NCBI GenBank assembly: GCA_002423435.1
Contig: DIWE01000038.1
Location: forward strand, 174,216-238,215
DNA from: Clostridiales bacterium UBA6114
GTDB taxonomy: Bacteria; Bacillota; Clostridia; Oscillospirales; Butyricicoccaceae
Direction of reading: 5' to 3'
Length of the DNA: 64,000 bases
Shown here: one piece after another, positions 24,251 through 31,411 of the stretch
Numbering within the stretch: the stretch's first letter is position 1
Layout of the letters: each line of letters begins with the position of its first letter
Made by a program: the position numbers and the translations under genes
The notes under the pieces: model-generated
The model's input: only the letters and a program-made list of their open reading frames with translations
Databases searched by the model: none
What the model was told of the DNA's origin: nothing

Positions 24251-25126
24251 TCACCTTCTTCCCTTCACCATTTGCTTTTCCGCCAGGCCCGACAGCCCTT
24301 TGGGCAATACGCGGATGACGATGATCGCAACCAGCAAAAGGCCCATCTTGCCGAAGAATGTGCCGAACAGGAGCGAAAGCGCGCTTTGGATAATACCGAG
24401 GAGTCCGCCTGAAAGCGCCATGCCAACCAGCGGATCGGCTCCGCCGACGATCACTGCGACGAAGCTGTCGTTTTGAAACGCCTGGCCCATTGTCGGCGTG
24501 ATGGTCATTGTCGGCGCGTAGAGCGCGCCGCAGAGTCCGGCCAGTGCGGAGCCCAGCATGAACGTGACGGCGTACATCCTCTTGGCATTGATGCCCAGCG
24601 ACTGCGCGATTTCGCTGTTTTGCATCGTCGCCCGGGAGTGAAGTCCGAATTTCGTATGCATGAACAACAGATAAATGCCGACCAGAAGCGCCACGGCCAA
24701 TACCGCGAGCAAGACGCGATAAACCGAGTATGTGCTCTGCCCCACCGAAAAAGTTCCGTAGGGTGTGGTGAGGCCGGGCAGCGACGGGCCGAGTAAAATG
24801 AGCATTCCCTGCCGAAGCAGGAGACTGATGCCCCATGTGGCCACAACCGAATCCAGCGGCCTGCCGTAAAGCCGCGAAACCACAAGCGCATTGACAATAT
24901 ATCCGAACACACCGACAATCAGCGCGCTGAGTATTGCCGCGAGGAACAGCGGAACCGAGGCTTTGGCCATCAGCGTAAACGCATATGCGCCGAGCATGAT
25001 GAATTCGCCGTGTGCAAGGTTGATGATGCCCATCATTCCGAAAATGACGGCAAGTCCGGCAACTGCCAGAATTAAAAACGCGAAGCTGTCAAAAAATTGA
25101 TATAAGTAATTAAAAATGCTGTACAA
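24251..25126 (-). CDS. ABC importer permease, UrtB/LivH type
   Basis: This 291-residue permease has eight to nine helices. It carries the LivH signature GMMGIINLAHGEFIMLGAYAFT at about 29-50, followed by VVSRLYGRPLDSVVATWGISLLLRQG, and the later MLGSALAGLCGALYAPT and VIVGGADPLVGMALSG stretches. Length and order match UrtB/FmdE-type subunits. It is separated from the binding-protein gene by 101 bases that contain a hairpin, an arrangement that usually lowers expression of the membrane parts relative to the binding protein. Confidence 0.92.
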   Translation of the reverse strand: MYSIFNYLYQFFDSFAFLILAVAGLAVIFGMMGIINLAHGEFIMLGAYAFTLMAKASVPLFLAAILSALIVGVFGYIVNALVVSRLYGRPLDSVVATWGISLLLRQGMLILLGPSLPGLTTPYGTFSVGQSTYSVYRVLLAVLAVALLVGIYLLFMHTKFGLHSRATMQNSEIAQSLGINAKRMYAVTFMLGSALAGLCGALYAPTMTITPTMGQAFQNDSFVAVIVGGADPLVGMALSGGLLGIIQSALSLLFGTFFGKMGLLLVAIIVIRVLPKGLSGLAEKQMVKGRR

Positions 25127-25151
25127 AAAGGGCAGCCTCCTCCAATCGCCG

Positions 25152-25197
25152 GAAAACTGGCTTCATCATATGCTCACTTAAGACAAAGCCAGTTTTC
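25152..25197 (-). other. intercistronic hairpin behind the amide-binding protein gene
   Basis: GAAAACTGGCTT (25152-25163) and AAGCCAGTTTTC (25186-25197) form a perfect 12-bp stem with a 22-base loop. It lies 30 bases past the binding-protein stop, the same place and loop size as the hairpin behind dctP. It probably stabilises the upstream message or causes partial termination. Confidence 0.6.
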
Positions 25198-25227
25198 ATA
25201 TTTGTTCAATAGATATGTAGACAGGTA

Positions 25228-26478
25228 TTACGGCGTAAACTGCTTGTTGGGCGACTCTTTGGTCAGATCAACGCCCTTTTCCTTTTCAAGCCAGTCGGGA
25301 ACGATCTGGTCATATTTCTGCTTAAAGCTGATGTTGTGGTTTTCATCGGAATACACAATCCAGATATCCATGACCGCATGGTGCGTGGGGCCGTAAATGC
25401 TCACTTTGCCGGAAGGGCTGTCGACGGAGATGCCGCTTTCGAGCGCCTTGATCACAGCCTCGGTTTCGGTTGTGCCGGCCTTCTTCACGGCCTCGGCATA
25501 AAGCATCATACCGGTGTACTGGGCCGCGGCCTCCATGCCCACATACGGCTCATCGGGGTAGAGTTCGTGGAATCGCTTCACGAAATCGACCGCTTCCGGC
25601 GTATCCAATTCCTCTACAAACTGCGCGGTGACAAACATATTTGCGCAGGCGGGCGGATCAAAGCGTTTGTGCTCATAGCCCTGTGCGATGTTGATCGTTG
25701 TCGCAATCGGAACATCCATGCCAGCGGTAGCCCATTGGCCGTAGAACGAGGACTGCGTCACGCCGGTCAGCAGTACAACGAGGACATCGGGATTTGCCTT
25801 CTGGATTTTATCGATAGAGGAACTGAACTGCGATACGGAAAGCGGCAGGAATTCTTCCCCCACAACCTCGCCGCCGTACTCTTCGGTGGCCTTTTTCACC
25901 CATTGTGCAGTCAGCTGACCGAAGTTGTAATCCGCCGCAATGGTGTAAACGCGCGGGCCATAGTTTTTGATCATGTACTCCATGAGCGGCATGACCTGAT
26001 GCTCCGGAACGGCCCCGGTACAGAACGTGTAGTGGCTGGCGACGCCTCCCTCGTACTGATTGTTGTAGAAGTACAAGGTCTTGTTTTCCTCCATGATCGG
26101 CCGGATCGCCTCACGGGATGCGCTGGAGAAGCCTCCCATAATCACATCGACCTGATCGTCAAGGATCAGCTTGCGCGCCATTTCCTGATAACGCTGATTG
26201 TCGCTCTGGCAATCCGGCGCAATCAACTCGAGCTGCCGCCCAAGCAACCCGCCCGACTCGTTGATCTCTTTGACTGCCAGTTCCATTGCATGGGTCTTGT
26301 ATGTGCCGCACAGTGAAAAGTCTCCGGAGAGATCCTCCAGCATCCCGATCTTGATCGGCTCGGTCTGTTGGGTTGCATTTGAAGCGGTCGGAGAAACCTT
26401 ACCTCCCGAATTGCCGCATCCGGCCAAAACCGAGCCGGCGATGAAAAGGGATAACAGCAGACATGTCAGCTTTTTCAT
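25228..26478 (-). CDS. amide/urea-type ABC solute-binding lipoprotein
   Basis: This 416-residue lipoprotein has the lipobox LAGC (Cys21) and a short Ser/Thr tether. The mature part is a Peripla_BP_5 protein of the UrtA/FmdD/AmiC branch: PIKIGMLEDLSGDFSLCGTYK, AVKEINESGGLLGRQLELI, FSSASREAIRPIMEENKTLY and the conserved YYGPTHHAVMDIWI-like SIYGPTHHAVMDIWI near the C-terminus. This branch binds urea or short amides rather than branched amino acids, which fits the amidase at the end of the operon. GGGAGG precedes the ATG. It is the first gene of the importer operon; no convincing promoter was found in the 450 bases upstream. Confidence 0.9.
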   Translation of the reverse strand: MKKLTCLLLSLFIAGSVLAGCGNSGGKVSPTASNATQQTEPIKIGMLEDLSGDFSLCGTYKTHAMELAVKEINESGGLLGRQLELIAPDCQSDNQRYQEMARKLILDDQVDVIMGGFSSASREAIRPIMEENKTLYFYNNQYEGGVASHYTFCTGAVPEHQVMPLMEYMIKNYGPRVYTIAADYNFGQLTAQWVKKATEEYGGEVVGEEFLPLSVSQFSSSIDKIQKANPDVLVVLLTGVTQSSFYGQWATAGMDVPIATTINIAQGYEHKRFDPPACANMFVTAQFVEELDTPEAVDFVKRFHELYPDEPYVGMEAAAQYTGMMLYAEAVKKAGTTETEAVIKALESGISVDSPSGKVSIYGPTHHAVMDIWIVYSDENHNISFKQKYDQIVPDWLEKEKGVDLTKESPNKQFTP

Positions 26479-26665
26479 TTCCTACCTCCCATAACTAATT
26501 AGTGCATCGGACTTGGATCGGCATAATGATTTGTAATGCCAGTATAACCGAAATGTCTAAACAGGAGGTATGGATTATTTATGAATGAACCCATGAAAAT
26601 ATTTAGACGTTCACATATCATTGCGAAAATCAGCGAATAAATTTGTGCGATATGCACATATAATA

Positions 26666-26691
26666 CGCGCCTGAGCAATTGCTCAGGCGCG
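26666..26691. repeat. perfect 26-base palindrome in an intergenic region
   Basis: CGCGCCTGAGCAATTGCTCAGGCGCG is perfectly self-complementary. It stands in the 449-base gap between the amide importer and the polysaccharide operon. No T-run follows on either side, so it is not a standard terminator. The gap otherwise holds only the IS256 relic and no promoter I can support. Confidence 0.6.
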
Positions 26692-26733
26692 CTAAGGTCA
26701 GTAATGTCGCTTTATCTGTTTACTATAACGGAG

Positions 26734-26847
26734 ACACCGTCCGGGGATGGTCTAGGACTGCTAGAAGCAATCAACGAGGTCTCCCCCGACGCCAAATACC
26801 AGCGCTACACGGTCCATTTTACCATATTGAATAAAATTAAATTTTAG
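26734..26847 (+). pseudogene. relic of an IS256-family transposase
   Basis: About 28 codons encode GLGLLEAINEVSPDAKYQRY followed by TVHF, which matches the conserved central block of IS256-type (Mutator-like) transposases, where GLLEAI, PDAKYQRC and VHF recur. The usual Cys is replaced by Tyr, and the frame ends at a TAG (26845-26847) about eight codons later. Nothing of the flanking transposase is left. It is an old insertion scar. Confidence 0.6.
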
Positions 26848-26927
26848 ATTCCGGGGGTAATTGAGCATGCCTAGAGGACTCAACCCCAGTTAAAGTACTG
26901 GATTTCCGATCAGAGCGTATATTTCTC

Positions 26928-27890
26928 CTAACCTTCACTTTTCGTTTGAAACCGTATGTGGCTTACAAACATTACGTAACAGCCCAATACCACGCCCAGC
27001 CACATGGTAGAAAACCGTGAAATAATGGTAACAGCGCCGGCGGCTGTCTTTTCAATTCCAAGCCATAGTAGTAGGCCAAGAATCGTTCCATCCGAAACCA
27101 CGATACCTCCTGGCACCATGGATACCGCTCCCACAATACCAGAAAATGATACCACAAACATTGCTTGTACATAGGTTATCTTTGCACCAAATGCCGCTAC
27201 GGACAGGTAGACCACGCCGGATTCGCATATCCATGCAAAGATGCCCAGCACCACGGAGACGAAAAGCGGAATAACGCTGAAGATTTGATATGACTGATCG
27301 TACGCTTTCCGAAACATTTCAATTGTTTGATGAATCCTTTTTATTCTTCCGACAACGTTCAATATCTTATGACACAACGTTTTCCATTGCAAAACAAAAG
27401 CTATCAGTGCCATGATTGCACTCGCCACGCATATAGCCCAAATACCAATCCCCGTTTCCATCAGCAGTAGCCCCACCGCCGCTAACGCAGCCATGGCAAG
27501 ACCTTCCGTCAGCCGGTCTGCTAGTGTCATGGCACAAACTGAAAGCATAGAAATATCATATTTCTTTTGCCTGAGTACATATCCTCGCATAAGCATCTCG
27601 CCTATCTTACCAGGCGTTACAACCATTACAAAAGACGACAATAATGACAGTATTTCGTCCTTAAATGGCACTTTAACTTTTGCTAACTTCAGGTAGTAGT
27701 GATAACGGAAATACTTTACACAATAGTTTAAAGGAATAAGTCCTATAATTAGCGGTACATATGTTAGATTCATATTTTTCAGTGCACTCCATAATGAATG
27801 CACATCCGAATACATTAGGATGACAGCCGTGACAGTAATTCCCAGGATAACTGCCACAATACCTTTTTTCATTGTTAAATGTTTAATCAT
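26928..27890 (-). CDS. flippase-like membrane protein (lysylphosphatidylglycerol synthase TM family)
   Basis: This 320-residue membrane protein has about eight helices and is of the PF03706/UPF0104 type. Family marks are the first helix pair, FRYHYYLKLA, SSFVMVVTPGKIGEMLMRGYVLR (about 85-107) and VSMVPGGIVVSDGTILGLLL near the C-terminus. The domain is the integral-membrane part of MprF and also occurs alone beside polyprenyl-sugar genes, where it is thought to move lipids across the membrane. Here it is the last gene of the polysaccharide operon, 15 bases after the epimerase. A role in flipping or recycling polyprenyl-phosphate sugars is inference. Confidence 0.78.
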   Translation of the reverse strand: MIKHLTMKKGIVAVILGITVTAVILMYSDVHSLWSALKNMNLTYVPLIIGLIPLNYCVKYFRYHYYLKLAKVKVPFKDEILSLLSSFVMVVTPGKIGEMLMRGYVLRQKKYDISMLSVCAMTLADRLTEGLAMAALAAVGLLLMETGIGIWAICVASAIMALIAFVLQWKTLCHKILNVVGRIKRIHQTIEMFRKAYDQSYQIFSVIPLFVSVVLGIFAWICESGVVYLSVAAFGAKITYVQAMFVVSFSGIVGAVSMVPGGIVVSDGTILGLLLWLGIEKTAAGAVTIISRFSTMWLGVVLGCYVMFVSHIRFQTKSEG

Positions 27891-27904
27891 TGTTCCGCTT
27901 TCAC

Positions 27905-28879
27905 CTAATCTCCCTGTTTATAGGTCATCAAATAGTTCCGATATGCCTCCACAATCATATTGCTATCGGCATATTGCGGTTCCCATTCTAACTCTTTTTC
28001 TGTTTCGGATATGTCCAGGATATAATTTTCATCCGCAATCATATACTGTTCTTTATACATAAGTTCGACACCCATGGCGCCCATGCACCCAAGCACCGTT
28101 TTAACAAGTTTGCCCGGTGTGGGGACTACGATGGAATGTGATCCTGTTTCTCGTATCAGATTCTTCAACAAATCACGTATTGCAGGAGGACTCTTTGATC
28201 CCAGATTATACTCCTTGTCCGGGATTCCTTTGTCGATGGCGCATCGAATAGCTGAAACGCAGTCGAACACTGATATCATTTGATAACAGTTGCGTCCATT
28301 TCCAATAGTCGGCACCGGAAGATTGCACTTTATCAGCCAAAACAGTTTCTTAAGTATACCAAGTCTGCCGGGCCCATTTATCATGCGCGGACGAAAAATC
28401 GTAATTCGCATACCCTTTTTACGGTACTCACGGCATATATCTTCCGTCGCTTTTTTACTCTGTCCGTATGGTCCGAACGGATTTTGCGGGTGGGCCGTAT
28501 CTACAGGCAAGTATTGAGGTTTCCCATATGTCATGTCCGTTGTAAACTGGATAAGTTTCGTGCACCCTTCCGTCAGGGCAGCTTTCATAATGTTCTCCGC
28601 CCCTTTGGTATTCGTGTCAAAGAAAAACTCATCACGTCCCTTTATTGGCACCTTCAGGTGATACTGGTTTGCAGCGAGATTGACCACGATATCATCCATG
28701 CAGAAAGGGACTTTCCGCAACTGCGCTTTGTCCCTGATATCGACCTGCAGGTATGGGACTTTCTCTTCAAATGGTTCATTTGCCAGATCGCACACAAAGA
28801 CGTTCATCCCATCTTCGGTTAACGCTTTTATCAGCCAACGACCGACAAACCCGTTTCCACCAAATATAATAACTTTCAT
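27905..28879 (-). CDS. NAD-dependent sugar epimerase/dehydratase (extended SDR)
   Basis: This 324-residue short-chain dehydrogenase begins MKVIIFGGNGFVGRWL, the Gly-rich NAD motif. It has LAANQYH after beta-4 and a YGQSKKATED segment with the catalytic Tyr-x3-Lys. The ATG at 28879 has AAGGAG eight bases upstream; the longer frame would run into the preceding gene. It lies four bases after the small flippase gene and belongs to a block with a UbiA-type prenyltransferase and HAD phosphatase. By analogy with decaprenyl-phosphoryl-ribose to arabinose conversion it might epimerise or oxidise the lipid-linked or nucleotide-bound sugar. The substrate is unknown. Confidence 0.8.
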   Translation of the reverse strand: MKVIIFGGNGFVGRWLIKALTEDGMNVFVCDLANEPFEEKVPYLQVDIRDKAQLRKVPFCMDDIVVNLAANQYHLKVPIKGRDEFFFDTNTKGAENIMKAALTEGCTKLIQFTTDMTYGKPQYLPVDTAHPQNPFGPYGQSKKATEDICREYRKKGMRITIFRPRMINGPGRLGILKKLFWLIKCNLPVPTIGNGRNCYQMISVFDCVSAIRCAIDKGIPDKEYNLGSKSPPAIRDLLKNLIRETGSHSIVVPTPGKLVKTVLGCMGAMGVELMYKEQYMIADENYILDISETEKELEWEPQYADSNMIVEAYRNYLMTYKQGD

Positions 28880-28883
28880 TTTC

Positions 28884-29249
28884 TCAGCTCCTTGAGATAA
28901 GAACAACGCCGATACAAATGACAACGATACCAGCTATGCGTACCGGCGTTACAGCCTCGGAAAATAGGTAATAGCCTGCAACAGCAGATATGACATAGCC
29001 TATACTCAGGAATGGATAAGCATAACTGACTTCGACCTTTGACAATACTACCATCCAAAGAACAATGCTGATTAGGTAACAGCAACCACTGAGCCAAAGA
29101 AATCCGTTTGTAATCATATTAGGAATGTCGGAAATCAAGCCATGGATTCCCCCGTTTACTGCTCCAACAATCATCATACCTTTTTTCATGCTCAGTTGCG
29201 CTGCACAGTTTAAAAGGACGCTTACCAGAATTAGAAAAATGTTTTGCAT
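28884..29249 (-). CDS. small four-helix transporter (SMR/EamA-like)
   Basis: This 121-residue protein has four membrane helices and is of the SMR/DMT type. It contains LLNCAAQLSMKKGM in helix 1 and YAYPFLSIGYVISAVAGYYLFSE in helix 3-4. The size and the PFLSIGYV region recall ArnE/ArnF subunits and similar half-EamA proteins that flip undecaprenyl-phosphate-linked aminoarabinose. Its position between a sugar epimerase and a UbiA/HAD pair supports a flippase for a polyprenyl-phosphate sugar rather than a drug pump. A homodimer would be expected; no second copy is present in the operon. Confidence 0.7.
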   Translation of the reverse strand: MQNIFLILVSVLLNCAAQLSMKKGMMIVGAVNGGIHGLISDIPNMITNGFLWLSGCCYLISIVLWMVVLSKVEVSYAYPFLSIGYVISAVAGYYLFSEAVTPVRIAGIVVICIGVVLISRS

Positions 29250-29250
29250 T

Positions 29251-29814
29251 TTAGATGCTCCATTTCTTAATTATTCCACTTTTAATCAAATAAGCTCGCT
29301 CAGCAAGTTCCGACAAAGGACTGTCTGAAAGTGAATCAGAGTAAAATTCTTCAATAGTGGCCTCCGGATATTCCGCCCTGAACCGCCTGACCTTTTCCAT
29401 TCCCTTACAGTTTCCGCCCAGGGCTTTTCCTGTCCGACTGTCAACTCGGGAAGCAATCAGCCGTACTCCCATCCGTTCACAAGGGAAACTCAGCAGGAAT
29501 TCAGGCGAGGCGGAAATAATCAAATCATCCATCTTATTCTGTGCAAGATACCAAGGCCGGATCTTCTTAAAATTATTGTCCCAGAACCTTGCCACTTCAC
29601 CATTAATATTCGGCACATACCGGAAAAAACGGTAGAAAATCTCCTTGAACCGCGTTTTGGAACACAGGCCCAACAGACAACAGAATCCGGCAGCACAGGC
29701 AAGTGGGAACGGCAACAATACGACTGGATATTTTCTAACACAATATTTCCAGAAATCAACTGTGCTGTCCCCATCGTAAATTGTATTGTCAAAATCATAT
29801 ACGTTAATTTTCAT
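29251..29814 (-). CDS. HAD-IB phosphatase next to the UbiA gene
   Basis: This 187-residue protein is a haloacid dehalogenase phosphatase of the IB (SerB-like) type. Motif I is YDFDNTIYDGDST (Asp nucleophile about residue 7), motif II IISASPEFL, a Lys in GKALGGNCKGMEK serves as motif III, and motif IV is FYSDSLSDSP with acidic/Ser residues. The ATG at 29814 overlaps the stop of the UbiA gene (TAATG), so the pair is coupled. UbiA-HAD pairs, or fusions, are known in pathways that make polyprenyl-phosphate-pentoses: the prenyltransferase makes a 5-phosphoribosyl lipid and the phosphatase removes the 5-phosphate. That role is inferred here. Confidence 0.8.
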   Translation of the reverse strand: MKINVYDFDNTIYDGDSTVDFWKYCVRKYPVVLLPFPLACAAGFCCLLGLCSKTRFKEIFYRFFRYVPNINGEVARFWDNNFKKIRPWYLAQNKMDDLIISASPEFLLSFPCERMGVRLIASRVDSRTGKALGGNCKGMEKVRRFRAEYPEATIEEFYSDSLSDSPLSELAERAYLIKSGIIKKWSI

Positions 29815-30704
29815 TACCAATTCCACATACCGGGGATATAAATCATACTGGTTATTATGACAACGTAAATCCCACTAAGTAGAAGCAGCATTTTGTCGTG
29901 TGTAATCACATCAACCGGGTCTCCGTACGAGCTTGATTCAATATCCAAACTGTACTTCATCATTAAGAGAATCACAATTGGTACCGTCCCTATTAGTTTA
30001 TCTGTACCGTATTTCGCAATGATATTGGCATCCGCACTCCATAGGGCGTAAAACACAATGGAGAGCGCCAAACATAAATACATGAATTTATCCAGGAAAC
30101 CATAAGTATAATATTTAAGCACGCCACGCGTACTCGACACTTGGCTTCCATTCTTAACCAGTTCATTTCTTCGTTTTCCCAATCCCAGATAAAAGGACAG
30201 CGACATCACGGTCAGATACACCCACGCAGATACTCCCGACCCGATAATTGCAGCACCGTAGAGAACCCTGAGCAAAAAACCCAATACCAACAGCGCAACA
30301 TCCATAATCGGCACATGCTTAAGCCCAAAGCTGTATCCGAGGTTAATCATAAAATAAATTACAAGCAAAAAAAAACTTTTACCCACAAATCCGCTGGTGG
30401 CCAGCATGTCCAGCCAAAAGGCACCAACGATCAACGCCGTGGCAATTCCATATGCCAAAGGGACGCCAACAGCACCCGATGCTATCGGACGAAACTTTTT
30501 TATCTCATGCTGCCTGTCCGCATCCGCGTCACGGATATCGTTGAATATGTAGACCGCCGAAGAGATCAAACAGAATGCAGCAAAGCCGAGAAAAACCCTT
30601 AGTAAAATCGGAAAGTTAAATAAATTACCAGTAAAAGTGATGGATACAAAGATCAGCGCGTTCTTTAAATAATGCTTGGGCCTCATAAGTTTAATTATAT
30701 TCAT
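29814..30704 (-). CDS. UbiA-family prenyltransferase (phosphoribosyl-polyprenol synthase-like)
   Basis: This 296-residue membrane enzyme has about eight helices. The first Asp-rich motif is in VYIFNDIRDADADRQHEIKKFRPIASG at about 52-78 (N-D-x2-D-x3-D-R then K-x-R-P). The second, less regular one is in the region LGLGKRRNELVKNG at about 175-190. The N-terminal LMRPKHYLKNALIF and the NDIRDxxxDR form match the decaprenyl-phosphate phosphoribosyltransferase branch (mycobacterial Rv3806c type) better than quinone or haem prenyltransferases. It probably transfers phosphoribose from PRPP to polyprenyl phosphate. It is coupled to the HAD phosphatase gene, and two GT-C enzymes upstream could use the final lipid-linked pentose. 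Confidence 0.82.
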   Translation of the reverse strand: MNIIKLMRPKHYLKNALIFVSITFTGNLFNFPILLRVFLGFAAFCLISSAVYIFNDIRDADADRQHEIKKFRPIASGAVGVPLAYGIATALIVGAFWLDMLATSGFVGKSFFLLVIYFMINLGYSFGLKHVPIMDVALLVLGFLLRVLYGAAIIGSGVSAWVYLTVMSLSFYLGLGKRRNELVKNGSQVSSTRGVLKYYTYGFLDKFMYLCLALSIVFYALWSADANIIAKYGTDKLIGTVPIVILLMMKYSLDIESSSYGDPVDVITHDKMLLLLSGIYVVIITSMIYIPGMWNW

Positions 30705-30750
30705 TATTTATTTTAATACCTTTCTTTTGTTCTCATATTCCACATTTACC

Positions 30751-31329
30751 TCAGAAGTCGTTAGGATAAACAAGCCATTGTTCTGTATTGAACATCTTTG
30801 CGCACAACCGAAACAGATTGACAATAAATCTACCGCCATTTGTTATGACATAGCCTTTCCCATCTGCTGACGGTTCAATATTTTTGGATATAATTTGTTC
30901 ATTGAACCGTTTGTCGAACGCCCCAAAATCCTCTATATATTTGTCGTAAAATATTTTACCGAACTCATCGGAAGTGATTCCCGCTTTATCATTTTGATCC
31001 ATGTAGCTCAGCATGAACACTGATATGGAACGTTCCACTGTAACCGGAATAAGCGTATACCATGCAAGCGTCACACCACAAAAAATACATAATACTGTTA
31101 ATATATCTTTTATATCTAGTTCTAACTCTTGAAACATTTTCTTTACAAGCAAAGTTAATAATATCGAAACGAATCCGGAAATCGCCAGAAAAACGCAACC
31201 ACGATAAAAAAACACATCCAATTTTTTAAGAAATCCAGTGTGAAACAGCAGTATAAAAACAATGGTACAAATTATTAAAATGACGATATAAACTAACAAA
31301 GTACATAGCACTTTTTTCGCTTTACTCAT
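30751..31329 (-). CDS. membrane protein of unknown function in the polysaccharide operon
   Basis: I do not recognise this 192-residue protein. It has three or four membrane helices (about 9-30, 42-62, 75-100) followed by a soluble C-terminal part. After the third helix, IPVTVERSISVFMLSYMD is striking, with Glu and Arg at a membrane edge. The soluble part (about 115-192) contains FYDKYIEDFGAFDKRFNEQI and ends near the membrane with ITNGGRFIVNLFRLCAKMF. The gene lies between the GT-C genes and UbiA on the same strand, so it is likely an accessory part of the lipid-linked sugar pathway, perhaps assisting a GT-C enzyme. Base composition is AT-rich like its neighbours. Confidence 0.6.
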   Translation of the reverse strand: MSKAKKVLCTLLVYIVILIICTIVFILLFHTGFLKKLDVFFYRGCVFLAISGFVSILLTLLVKKMFQELELDIKDILTVLCIFCGVTLAWYTLIPVTVERSISVFMLSYMDQNDKAGITSDEFGKIFYDKYIEDFGAFDKRFNEQIISKNIEPSADGKGYVITNGGRFIVNLFRLCAKMFNTEQWLVYPNDF

Positions 31330-31411
31330 ATTATTTATCCTCTCCTCAGATTTCCGTGTTTCGTATCAGCATCAACTAAAATTTATTGATTCTTTGTTAG
31401 ATCAAAAAGAT

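Noticed and set aside
26581..26640. Short plus-strand frame of 19 codons after a GGAGG sequence
   Set aside because: The GGAGG is 12 bases from its ATG, the peptide has no recognisable feature and no promoter is visible.
26666..26691. Perfect palindrome considered as a terminator
   Set aside because: No T-run follows on either strand, so it is listed only as a palindrome.
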